Shown here: positions 26,480-34,429 of the stretch, in pieces | Numbering within the stretch: the first letter of the stretch is position 1 | Layout: every line of letters starts with the position of its first letter | Assembly (NCBI RefSeq): GCF_015555905.1 | Contig: NZ_JADNLK010000014.1 | Span: 24,381 to 88,380 of the forward strand | DNA: 64,000 nucleotides | Origin: Clostridium sp. D43t1_170807_H7 | GTDB taxonomy: Bacteria; Bacillota; Clostridia; Clostridiales; Clostridiaceae | Direction: 5' to 3' | The notes under the pieces: generated by a model | What the model was told of the DNA's origin: nothing | The model's input: the letters and a program-made list of their open reading frames with translations, nothing else | Database searches by the model: none | Translations under genes and position numbers: made by a program

Positions 26480-26789
26480 GAACATATATGCCATAAGTAT
26501 ATTTACGAGATATTAGCTTTGAACAGTATAAAATTAGATTAAGTTGAATTAATAAATACTACAGATGCTGAATCAGCGTTACAAGGTAATTCTGTAGATG
26601 CTGTAGTAACTACTGGTTGGAGTGAGGGATGATAATAAATTTGACTTTATTTCTTTAGATAGTACAGAAGATTCAATAAAAAAATTAGAAGAAAGTAAGG
26701 ATTTTATGCTAAATAATCATATCATATCTAAAGATTTTGATATAAATTCATGGGTTGATAGATCTTTTTATGAAAAGGCAAATAAATAA
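26480..26789 (+). pseudogene. Sulfonate/taurine substrate-binding protein remnant (ssuA-like)
   Basis: Pieces in more than one frame: LNSIKLD, a stop, then VELINTTDAESALQGNSVDA VVTTGW, then after a junction KKLEESKDFMLNNHIISKDF DINSWVDRSFYEKANK ending at TAA 26789. These are the hinge and C-terminal segments of a TauA/SsuA-like periplasmic-binding lipoprotein. The N-terminal signal and the first lobe are gone. Its position after the permease/ATPase scar fits a former ssuCBA operon. Confidence 0.65.
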
Positions 26790-26810
26790 TGTATATTAAG
26801 GGAGGAATTA

Positions 26811-27677
26811 AAAATAGGTCATCCAACTATTTATCCAACAGGAGTAACAGTATATAACAAGGAAAAGGCATGGGGAGGATATACCTTATTACAAGTAAAT
26901 GATTTAGGCGCATTACTAATAGATATGAATGGTAGAGAGGTCAATTATGGAAGGGGTTAAAAGGCTTTCCTAATAAACTTTTACTAGGTGGTTTTGTAAT
27001 TGGAAGTACAGGAGAAAGGGTATGCAAGATATGCTTGATTTAATTCAAGTAGATTTAGAAGGTAAGATTGTTGGAAGTTTAATAAAACAGAGTATATAGA
27101 AGATAAAGGTGAAATACCACAATGGATGGCAAGACAGCATCATGATTATCAAAGAGAAGGTAGTTCAGTTGGTTATTATTCACCTAATAGTGAACCACTT
27201 GTTGATAGAGGAAATACATTAATTTTATGTCATGAAAATATTATAAACAGTGAGATATCACAACAATTACTTTTAGATGATAAAATAATTGAAGTTAATT
27301 GGGAAGGTGAAATAATATGGCAATGGAAAGCTAATGAACATTTTAATGAGTTAGATTTTGATGAAGCTGCAAAAAATATTCTTTATAGAGATCCTAACAT
27401 GAGACCAGCAGGTGGAGGAATGGGTGATTGGCTTCATATAAATTCAGTGTCAACACTTGGACCAAACAAATGGTATGATAATAGTGATGAAAGGTTTAAT
27501 CCAGAAAATATAATATGGGATAGTCGTGAAGCCAATATAATAGCAATAATTGAAAAAAGCACAGGGAAAATAGTATGGAAATTAGGACAAAATTATAATG
27601 AAAATGAAGAATTAAGAAAAATATGTAGTAGAGCTAAAAAATATACTACATATTTTTTTATATTAATATTTTGCTAA
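26811..27677 (+). pseudogene. Arylsulfotransferase (AssT-like) remnant
   Basis: Starting near GGAGGAATTAAAA, scattered frames give GHPTIYPTGVTVYNKEKAWG, GYTLLQVNDLGALLIDMNG and LLGGFVIGSTGER. The longest open part (27126-27677) has QWMARQHHDYQREGSSVGYY, LDDKIIEVNWEGEIIWQWKA and GDWLHINSVSTLGPNKWYD. These are hallmarks of the arylsulfate sulfotransferase beta-propeller family, with histidines in HHD and WLHINS. At least three frame breaks occur upstream, and the C-terminus ends abruptly at a terminator hairpin. It was probably co-transcribed with the sulfonate transporter to handle aryl sulfates. Confidence 0.7.
27622..27658 (+). terminator. Intrinsic terminator
   Basis: ATGTAGTA pairs with TACTACAT, followed by seven Ts. 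It lies inside the open tail of the arylsulfotransferase remnant, showing that the tail is not original coding sequence. Confidence 0.7.
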
Positions 27678-27747
27678 TTTATTTAACACTATTAGCACAA
27701 CTGTGAAATTGCTTTCATAGTATGATAAATGAGAGGTGATGTATATA

Positions 27748-28527
27748 ATGTTACCAATACAAAGGAAAATAAGTTCTTTTAATTATTCAAGTAGAAATGG
27801 TAATAGTGTTAAGTATATAGTTCTTAATTATACTGGAAATAAGGGTGATACAGCTAAGAATAATGTTGATTATTTTTATGGTGGAGATAGAAGTTCAAGT
27901 GCACATTATTTTGTAGATGATAATTCTATCTGGCAATCAGTAGAAGAATTTAATGCTGCTTGGTCTATTGGGGATGGTCATGGTATATATGGTATTACTA
28001 ATCAAAATTCTATTTCCATAGAAATGTGTTGTAATTATAATGGTATTATATCTGAAACAACAGAGAATAATACATTAGAATTAGTTAAGTATTTACAAAA
28101 CAGATATAACATTGCTAGCAGCAATGTTGTAAGACATTATGATACAAGTCGTAAGATATGTCCTAATTGGTCAGAAAATAATTGGAACAGATGGACTTCC
28201 TTTAAAAATAAATTAGAAGGTAAGTATGGTTATGATAAGGAGATGAACTATTCTATGTATGTATTCAGTAAGAATTGGTATCTAAAAAAGTATCCAGATG
28301 TAGCTAAGAGTCCAATCTATAAGGATAACCCTTATAAACACTATGTTGATTATGGAAAGAAGGAAGGAAGATTACCATTGCCACCCATTCCAAAAGAATA
28401 TAATGAAGGTGAGTATCTAGAGCTTAATCCTGATGTAGAAGCTGCAGTTAAAAAAGGCACCTTTGTATCTGGGGTGGATCATTATCTTCAATATGGATTT
28501 GATGAAAATAGAAAAGTTTGCAAATAA
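27748..28527 (+). CDS. N-acetylmuramoyl-L-alanine amidase-like (Amidase_2) protein with a zinc ligand replaced
   Basis: The start is ATG 27748, after GAGAGGTGATGTATATA. 259 residues. The T7-lysozyme-like domain covers about 1-165: YIVLNYTGNKGDT, SSAHYFVDD, SISIEMCCNYNG and VVRHYDTSRKICP. The first zinc ligand, normally His in VxHYTGN, is Asn27 here (codon AAT at 27826), while the later His and Cys ligands remain. The C-terminal 90 residues contain two similar units (WYLKKYPDVAKS, EYLELNPDVEAAV) that resemble wall-binding repeats. Without the His the enzyme probably binds zinc poorly. It looks like a prophage-type endolysin left on its own. Confidence 0.75.
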   Translation: MLPIQRKISSFNYSSRNGNSVKYIVLNYTGNKGDTAKNNVDYFYGGDRSSSAHYFVDDNSIWQSVEEFNAAWSIGDGHGIYGITNQNSISIEMCCNYNGIISETTENNTLELVKYLQNRYNIASSNVVRHYDTSRKICPNWSENNWNRWTSFKNKLEGKYGYDKEMNYSMYVFSKNWYLKKYPDVAKSPIYKDNPYKHYVDYGKKEGRLPLPPIPKEYNEGEYLELNPDVEAAVKKGTFVSGVDHYLQYGFDENRKVCK

Positions 28528-28622
28528 ACTATTAAAATTGAATAATAAAAATGTTATTAAATATAAATGATAGTTTATATTATAAGCTTTTAAGAAAAAA
28601 TCTAGCAGCTAGAAATAGATTT

Positions 28623-28655
28623 TCCCTGTAGAATTTATTCTATGGGGATTTTTGA
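28623..28655 (+). terminator. Probable terminator
   Basis: TCCCTGTAGAAT pairs with ATTCTATGGGGA (two G-U pairs; innermost pairs cannot close), followed by TTTTT. Confidence 0.6.
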
Positions 28656-28750
28656 TGTTTAAATATAAATGGAAAATAATAAATAAAAATGATAAAATTA
28701 TTATAATGGTGTAAAATAATTTATATTTAATGAAAGATTTGGAGGTAAAA

Positions 28751-29599
28751 ATGAATATAGCTTGGATTGGAACAGGAGTCATGGGAAGTGCTATGGCTAA
28801 AAATTTAGCAAAGAATGGGCATAATGTTTCTGTTTTTAGCAGAACAATTTCAAAATGTGAACCATTAAAGGAATTTGGAATAGCGGTTAAAGAGAGTATT
28901 AAAGAATGTGTAGAAAATGCAGATGCAATATTTACTATTGTAGGTTATCCAAAGGATGTTGAAGAGGTTTATTTAGGGAATGAAGGAATCTTTCAATATG
29001 CAAAAGAAGGAGCTTACTTAGTTGATATGACTACTTCATCGCCGATTCTTGCTAAAAGATTATATGAATTAGGTAATAAATTTCATGTTTTAGATGCACC
29101 TGTATCAGGAGGGGATATAGGTGCACAAAATGCTACATTATCAATTATGGTAGGTGGAAATAAAGAGGATTTTGAATATATGTATAGTATATTTGAATGT
29201 ATGGGTAAAAATATAATTTATTTAGGTGAAGCAGGTAGTGGACAAAACTGTAAGGCATGTAATCAAGTTGCTATAGCAGGTACAGTAGCTGCAGTAGCGG
29301 AATCAATTACTTATGCTAAAAAATCTGGTTTAGATCCTAAAATTGTTTTAGATGCTATATCAAAAGGAGCTGCTGGAAGTTGGCAACTTCAAAACAATGG
29401 CTATAAGATGATTGAAAAAGATTATGCACCTGGATTCTTTAATAAGCATTTTATAAAGGATATGAAAATAGCTAAGGAAGTTATGGAAGAAAAGGGTGAA
29501 GATTTACCTATTCTTAATAAGGTATTAGAAATGTATGAGGAATTAGAGAAAAATGGTTTCGGAGATTATGGTACTCAAAGTATAATAGAAATGTATTAA
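28751..29599 (+). CDS. 3-hydroxyisobutyrate-dehydrogenase-family NAD(P)-dependent oxidoreductase
   Basis: The start is ATG 28751, after TTTGGAGGTAAAA. 282 residues. The N-terminal Rossmann fold has IAWIGTGVMGSAMAKNLAKN (GxGxMG) and VFSRT, where Arg after the second strand favours NADP. The substrate loop DAPVSGGDIGA and catalytic Lys in GSGQNCKACNQ are intact. The all-helical C-terminal domain is complete. The family reduces or oxidises short beta-hydroxyacids such as 2-hydroxy-3-oxopropionate or succinic semialdehyde. The precise substrate is unknown. Confidence 0.85.
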   Translation: MNIAWIGTGVMGSAMAKNLAKNGHNVSVFSRTISKCEPLKEFGIAVKESIKECVENADAIFTIVGYPKDVEEVYLGNEGIFQYAKEGAYLVDMTTSSPILAKRLYELGNKFHVLDAPVSGGDIGAQNATLSIMVGGNKEDFEYMYSIFECMGKNIIYLGEAGSGQNCKACNQVAIAGTVAAVAESITYAKKSGLDPKIVLDAISKGAAGSWQLQNNGYKMIEKDYAPGFFNKHFIKDMKIAKEVMEEKGEDLPILNKVLEMYEELEKNGFGDYGTQSIIEMY

Positions 29600-29731
29600 T
29601 AATTATATTTTTAAAGGTTTTGAGGGAGTTTAGATAAGTTTAAAACTTCGGTAATTAATCTAACTAATAGTTATAAATTAAATGAAGTTTTTATATAATT
29701 TTTATAGAAAATTGTTATAGGAGAGTTTTGA

Positions 29732-30349
29732 ATGAAAGTAATATTACTTAATGGAAGTCCAAAATCGAAAGGATGCACATATACAGCATTAAAAGTAATT
29801 GAAAATGAATTGATTAATGAAGGAATAGAAGTTGAATTCTATGAGGTTGGAAATAAGCCAGTAATAGGATGTATTGGATGCAATGCATGTAGAAAGCTTG
29901 GCAAATGTGTCCATGATGATTTAGTTAATGAAGTAAGCAAAGAGATGGAGAGTGCAGATGGCTTTATTGTAGGTTCTCCTGTTCATTATGCTGCTGCAAG
30001 TGGAGCAGCAACTTCATTTTTAGATAGGCTTTTTTATTCAACAGATAAGAATCATTTAAGACATATGTTTGGAGCAAGTATTGTTTCATGTCGTAGAGGA
30101 GGAGCTAGTGCTGCCTTTGATCAATTAAATAAATACTTTACAATAAATGAAATGCCTATAGTATCATCTGTTTATTGGAATCAAATACATGGAAATACTC
30201 CAGAAGAGGTTGTACAAGATTTAGAAGGTATCAGAACAATGAAGGTATTAGCAAGAAATATGGCCTATTTAATCAAGTGTAAAGAAGCTGCTAAAAATGT
30301 ACCACTTCCTGAATTAGTTCCAGTAGAAAGAACAAATTTTATTAGATAA
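29732..30349 (+). CDS. Flavodoxin-like NADPH-dependent FMN reductase family protein
   Basis: 205 residues after TAGGAGAGTTTTGA. It opens MKVILLNGSPKSKGCTYTAL, the flavodoxin phosphate loop, and has CIGCNACRKLGKCVHDD, the Cys cluster seen in iron-sulfur flavoproteins and related reductases. GFIVGSPVHYAAASGAATSF and FGASIVSCRRGGAS follow. It binds FMN and probably reduces small molecules or quinones. With the Cys-x2-Cys-x2-Cys-x5-Cys pattern an iron-sulfur cluster is possible. Intact, with its own terminator. Confidence 0.82.
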   Translation: MKVILLNGSPKSKGCTYTALKVIENELINEGIEVEFYEVGNKPVIGCIGCNACRKLGKCVHDDLVNEVSKEMESADGFIVGSPVHYAAASGAATSFLDRLFYSTDKNHLRHMFGASIVSCRRGGASAAFDQLNKYFTINEMPIVSSVYWNQIHGNTPEEVVQDLEGIRTMKVLARNMAYLIKCKEAAKNVPLPELVPVERTNFIR

Positions 30350-30360
30350 ATATTTAATTT

Positions 30361-30410
30361 TATCTCAAGGTGTAATTTAGTATTTAGATTATACTTTGAG
30401 ATAATTTTTT
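30361..30410 (+). terminator. Intrinsic terminator
   Basis: TATCTCAAGGTGTAAT pairs with ATTATACTTTGAGATA with a few mismatches and is followed by a T run. Confidence 0.8.
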
Positions 30411-30538
30411 TGAAAATCATTTACAAATAATAGAATTACAGTTAATATAAAGGATAATATCATGATCATACTAACTTTAGCTAAGTAGTGAACAAATTAT
30501 GTTATTCAAAATTTAAATTTGAATATGGGGTGATAACG

Positions 30539-30919
30539 ATGTATTCCATTAGAGAACACATATTACAATTAGAAAGTGATTTATTAAAATCAGAAGTAAG
30601 AAAATCGGCACAAAGGATAAGTAATATATTAGCAGATTGTTTTATTGAGTTTTGTAGTAATGGAAATATATATCATTATAAAAATGGTGATGTATTTCAA
30701 GAGCAAGATGATAACAAAGAATTGTTTTGGCAAATTATAGATTTTAAAATAAATGAATTATCAGATGATTGTATTTTAGCAATGTATAAAGTGATAAAAC
30801 ACAATGAACCGAATGAAAATAAAAAATATTCTCTTCGTAGTACAATATGGAAATATATTGATGGGAAATGGAAAATGTTTTTTCATCAAGGAACATATAC
30901 ATCTAAATTTGATATATAA
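30539..30919 (+). CDS. DUF4440 / NTF2-like small protein
   Basis: The start is ATG 30539, after ATGGGGTGATAACG. 126 residues. N-terminal helices (YSIREHILQLESDLLKSEVR, ISNILADCFIEF) are followed by strands ending WKYIDGKWKMFFHQGTYTSK. This matches the NTF2-like DUF4440 fold, where the last strands form a hydrophobic pocket. Members include small ligand-binding or isomerase-like proteins, and the function here is not known. Intact. Confidence 0.7.
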   Translation: MYSIREHILQLESDLLKSEVRKSAQRISNILADCFIEFCSNGNIYHYKNGDVFQEQDDNKELFWQIIDFKINELSDDCILAMYKVIKHNEPNENKKYSLRSTIWKYIDGKWKMFFHQGTYTSKFDI

Positions 30920-30970
30920 ATAACTTGTTAAATACTAAAAAGTCAACAACAATAAAGATTGGAGGATTTG

Positions 30971-31027
30971 GTGAGAGTTTGTCACTTGTCATATACTCTT
31001 TCACTAAAAATAAATTATGAAAGTTAA
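30971..31027 (+). CDS. Putative 18-residue leader peptide overlapping the NUDIX start
   Basis: GTG 30971 follows GGAGGATTTG, the only strong ribosome binding site before the NUDIX gene. The frame VRVCHLSYTLSLKINYES ends at TAA 31027, beyond the NUDIX ATG at 31017. The same stretch holds an imperfect dyad (GTGAGAGT / ACTCTTTCAC). It could be a translational-coupling leader or a chance frame over an operator. Confidence 0.35.
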   Translation: MRVCHLSYTLSLKINYES

Positions 31028-31919
31028 TATAAAAGATAAAGATGGATTAACAGAAGAAGAGTTTATTAAAGCATATAATCCAGCAAGGTATGAAAGACCT
31101 AGTGTTACTAATGATATTATTATTTTTACAACAGAAGATAAAGAAGAAGAGAATATACGTAAAGTTCCTAGAAAAGGAATGCAAGTATTATTGATAAAAA
31201 GAAAAGAACATCCTTTTATTGAAAAATGGGCTATTCCAGGTGGATTTGTGAGAATGAATGAAAGTCTACAAGAAGGAGCAGAAAGAGAATTAAAAGAGGA
31301 AACAGGAATAGATAAAGTCTATTTTGAGCAACTTTATACTTTTGGTGAAATTAATAGGGACCCAAGAACTAGAGTTATAAGTGTTGGTAATGTTGCACTA
31401 ATTTCAAAGAATAGTGTAAAACCAATTGCTGGTGATGATGCCAAGGAAGTTCAATGGTTTTGGATAAGTAAAAAACTAATTAGTACTGAAAATTTTACCA
31501 CTGATATTAAAAAGAGATATTTATTAAGTCTTGCTTCAGAAGATGATAAAATAAAAATAAATTATGAAGTAACTGAAATATTAGAGAAAAATATTTTTAG
31601 GCAAAAGAAAGTAAGCTATAAATTTCTAAATAGTAACAATGATGAATTAGCCTTTGATCACTATAAAATATTAGACTATGCAATTGATAGGATAAGAAAT
31701 AAGATTCAGTATACTCCAATAGCAGTTAATTTATTACCTAGGCTTTTTACTGTAAAAGAACTTCAATATGTTTATGAAGCTATAATGGGAAAAGAGTTAT
31801 TGAACTTTAGAAGAAAAATTGGAAATATGATAGTTGAAACTGATGAAAAGCTTGAAGGAAAGCCCTATCGCCCAGCACAAGTTTATAAGTTTAATGAAAA
31901 CTGGGAATATGAGTTTTAA
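31017..31919 (+). CDS. NUDIX hydrolase with NrtR-like winged-helix C-terminus
   Basis: 300 residues. The N-terminal YNPARYERPSVTNDIIIF is typical of the NrtR/ADP-ribose pyrophosphatase branch. The nudix box GGFVRMNESLQEGAERELKE ETGID matches G-x5-E-x7-REUxEExGU with all acidic residues present. The C-terminal part (about 200-300: LLPRLFTVKELQYVYEAIMG, NFRRKIGNMIV) is the winged helix that in NrtR binds DNA. It may cleave ADP-ribose-like compounds, sense them as a repressor of NAD genes, or both. The ATG lacks its own ribosome binding site. No NAD-synthesis gene is nearby. Confidence 0.85.
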   Translation: MKVNIKDKDGLTEEEFIKAYNPARYERPSVTNDIIIFTTEDKEEENIRKVPRKGMQVLLIKRKEHPFIEKWAIPGGFVRMNESLQEGAERELKEETGIDKVYFEQLYTFGEINRDPRTRVISVGNVALISKNSVKPIAGDDAKEVQWFWISKKLISTENFTTDIKKRYLLSLASEDDKIKINYEVTEILEKNIFRQKKVSYKFLNSNNDELAFDHYKILDYAIDRIRNKIQYTPIAVNLLPRLFTVKELQYVYEAIMGKELLNFRRKIGNMIVETDEKLEGKPYRPAQVYKFNENWEYEF

Positions 31920-31926
31920 ATAATTT

Positions 31927-31967
31927 AAAAAAATCTCATAAATTTATGCATTATTTATGAGATTTTT
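31927..31967 (+). terminator. Intrinsic terminator
   Basis: AAAAATCTCATAAAT pairs exactly with ATTTATGAGATTTTT. It separates the NUDIX gene from the vWA operon. Confidence 0.9.
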
Positions 31968-32109
31968 AATATACTATAATATAAAATCAAATTGATATTA
32001 TCTATATGATATAAAGTAAATTATATTTTATTAACAGTAATAAAATATTTTTTTGAAAATACTTAATATCAAATTGAAAATAAGTAAAATGTTTAGGAGG
32101 TATTAATTT

Positions 32110-33024
32110 ATGGGAACAGGAAGATGGTCAGAAAGAGATTGGAGAGAATATTCACAAAGGAATATTAGTGGAAGAGAGAGGGTAGAGGATATATATACTT
32201 CTATAAGTTTAAATCCAGATTTAGATCCAAGAGGAATAACTTATAGGGAAAGCTGTGATAGTATTGATAATCCAAATGCTACACCTATTATTATTGGATT
32301 AGATGTAACTGGTTCAATGGGATTTATTTTAGATAATATGGCTAGAGTAGGATTAAGAAATTTAGCTACTGAAATATATAATAAAAAGCCAATAAATGAT
32401 CCACATTTGATGTTTATGGGAATTGGTGATGTTAAATGCGATAGTGCACCACTTCAAGTAACACAATTTGAAGCTGATATAAGAATAGCAGAAGCATTAA
32501 CAAAGATATATCTTGAGAAAGGTGGCGGTGGAAATGACTGTGAAAGTTATACATTACCATGGTGGTTCGCAGCAATGCATACTAAGTGTGATAACTATAT
32601 TAAAAGAGGTAAAAAAGGATTCTTATTTACAATAGGTGATGAATGTCCACCAGAAGATTTAAGTTCATATGAAATAGAAAGAGTTTTAGGGTATAAACCA
32701 CAATTTAATACAATTTCAACTAGAGAGTTATTTAGGCTAGTTTCAGAACAATACGAAGTATTTCATATTGTTATTGAAGAAGGTAGTTACTGTAGATATT
32801 ATCCTGAAAGAGCTTTAAATAGTTGGAGAAGTATTTTAGGTGAAAGAGTATTATCTTTAAAAAATCATGAGAATTTGGCAGAGCTTATAGTAGAAACATT
32901 ACAAAGATTTAATGGAAGAGATTCTTTATATAGAAATAATGAACCAAGAAACTATTATGAAAATTATACTAGCCATGATTTTAAGACACAAAGAAAAAGG
33001 AAAATAGGATTTTTGAGATTTTAG
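32110..33024 (+). CDS. von Willebrand factor A domain protein
   Basis: 304 residues behind TTTAGGAGGTATTAATTT. The first 55 residues carry RERVEDIYTSISLNPDLDPR GITYRESCDS. The vWA domain starts with IIIGLDVTGSMG (residues about 60-71), a MIDAS of DxTxS type where family members usually have DxSxS. Conserved pieces follow: MFMGIGDVKCDSAPLQVTQF, KGGGGNDCESYTLPWWFAA and GFLFTIGDECP. There is no signal peptide, so it is cytosolic. It is 30 bases upstream of the PurA-like gene, which has its own ribosome binding site; the pair forms a likely operon. Function unknown; a metal-dependent protein-protein adaptor is expected. Confidence 0.85.
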   Translation: MGTGRWSERDWREYSQRNISGRERVEDIYTSISLNPDLDPRGITYRESCDSIDNPNATPIIIGLDVTGSMGFILDNMARVGLRNLATEIYNKKPINDPHLMFMGIGDVKCDSAPLQVTQFEADIRIAEALTKIYLEKGGGGNDCESYTLPWWFAAMHTKCDNYIKRGKKGFLFTIGDECPPEDLSSYEIERVLGYKPQFNTISTRELFRLVSEQYEVFHIVIEEGSYCRYYPERALNSWRSILGERVLSLKNHENLAELIVETLQRFNGRDSLYRNNEPRNYYENYTSHDFKTQRKRKIGFLRF

Positions 33025-33054
33025 TATAAAAATAATTTATGGAGGTATGGATTA

Positions 33055-34299
33055 ATGAAAGAGGTAAAGGTAATAATAGGTGCAAACTTTGGAGATGAGG
33101 GAAAAGGATTAATGACAGATTATTTTTGTAATAAATGTGATAATCCAATTGTAGTTAGATTTAATTCAGGGGCTCAAGCTGGGCATACAGTAGTGACTCC
33201 AGATGGAAATAGACATGTTTTTGGTCATTTTGGAAGTGGAACCTTTAATAATACACCAACATTTTTAAGTAAATACTTTGTAGTTAATCCATTATCTTTT
33301 TTAAAGGAATTGAATGAGTTAAGGAAGCAAGGATTAAATCCTCAAATATATGTAGATGATGAATGTTTAGTAACTACACCTTATGATATGATTATAAATC
33401 AAATTGTTGAGATTTTTAGAGGTAAAAATAATCATGGTAGTTGTGGTTTGGGTTTTAATGAAACATTAGTTAGAAACTCAAAAGATAGGTTTAAGTTAAA
33501 AGTTAAAGATATATTAGATATAAATCTTAATAAAACTAAAGTTTATGAGATATTAATGGATATTAAAAATCATTATGTTAATAAAAGGTTAAAGGAACTT
33601 GGAGTAAATAACATTGACAATGAATTTAAGAGTATACTTGAAAATAATAACTTGATATTTAATTTTATTGAAGATATACAGGATTTTATAAAAGATATCA
33701 AAATAACATCATTTAAAGAAATAAATAGGAAATTTACAACGTTAATATTTGAAGGCGCTCAAGGTTTAATGCTCCATGAAAACTATAAGTACTTCCCTCA
33801 TGTAACTCACTCAAAAACAGGCATGGAAAATGTAATTGAACTTTTGAATGAAGTTTATAGTGAATTTTCAAATGAAGCAAAAAATAAAATTAATATTGAA
33901 GTCATTTATGTAACTAGAAGTTATTTAACAAGGCATGGGGCAGGTCCGCTACCTGGAGAATTAAATTGTGCGCCATATAATAAAATAGTTGATTTAACCA
34001 ATATACCAAATAGATTTCAAGGATGTTTAAGGTTTGCTTTATTAGATTTAGATTTATTAAATGAAAATATATATAATGATTTTAATAAAGTAATAAATAG
34101 CGGTTATAATATAAGAAAATCTTTAGCAATAACCTGTTTAGATCAAATTGATAATTTTGCAAAATATATTTTTGATAATAGTCTTAAAGAAAGTAACTTA
34201 AATACTTTTATTAATAATGTAATAAATAAAATTAAACCATATAGATATTATTTAAGTAAAGGAGCATCCAGAGCTACTATAGAAATGGTTGAGAATTAA
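33055..34299 (+). CDS. Divergent adenylosuccinate-synthetase-like enzyme
   Basis: 414 residues behind TTATGGAGGTATGGATTA. PurA hallmarks kept: GDEGKG (13-18) with the catalytic Asp and Lys, AGHTVV with His44, EGAQG near 233, and TRHGAGPLPGE. Changed: GGNNAGHT is SGAQAGHT. The GTTGRGIGP loop is replaced by HGSCGLGFNE. The aspartate-binding RPRR region reads NRFQGCLRFALLD, and the guanine-recognition TKLD is TCLD. It probably joins an amino acid to a purine-like 6-oxo group using NTP, but substrate and nucleotide may differ from PurA, as in phage PurZ. It is not part of a purine operon and is paired with the vWA gene. Confidence 0.8.
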   Translation: MKEVKVIIGANFGDEGKGLMTDYFCNKCDNPIVVRFNSGAQAGHTVVTPDGNRHVFGHFGSGTFNNTPTFLSKYFVVNPLSFLKELNELRKQGLNPQIYVDDECLVTTPYDMIINQIVEIFRGKNNHGSCGLGFNETLVRNSKDRFKLKVKDILDINLNKTKVYEILMDIKNHYVNKRLKELGVNNIDNEFKSILENNNLIFNFIEDIQDFIKDIKITSFKEINRKFTTLIFEGAQGLMLHENYKYFPHVTHSKTGMENVIELLNEVYSEFSNEAKNKINIEVIYVTRSYLTRHGAGPLPGELNCAPYNKIVDLTNIPNRFQGCLRFALLDLDLLNENIYNDFNKVINSGYNIRKSLAITCLDQIDNFAKYIFDNSLKESNLNTFINNVINKIKPYRYYLSKGASRATIEMVEN

Positions 34300-34351
34300 A
34301 TTTTATATTTAATAGTAGCATATACTATTAGAAGAATGATTGTAAAATATT

Positions 34352-34385
34352 AAGCCCTGAGTAAAAAGCTCAGGGCTTTTTTTGA
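34352..34385 (+). terminator. Intrinsic terminator
   Basis: AAGCCCTGAG pairs exactly with CTCAGGGCTT, followed by seven Ts. It ends the vWA/PurA-like operon and occupies the place where an FMN riboswitch would normally lie before ribD. Confidence 0.88.
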
Positions 34386-34429
34386 ATGATTTATTAAATT
34401 CAAATTAATTTCATTGTGAGGTGATAAAT

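Noticed and set aside
13974..28527. A prophage spanning the two amidase genes
   Set aside because: No capsid, portal, terminase, tail, holin or integrase gene lies between or around them; they are isolated lysin-type genes.
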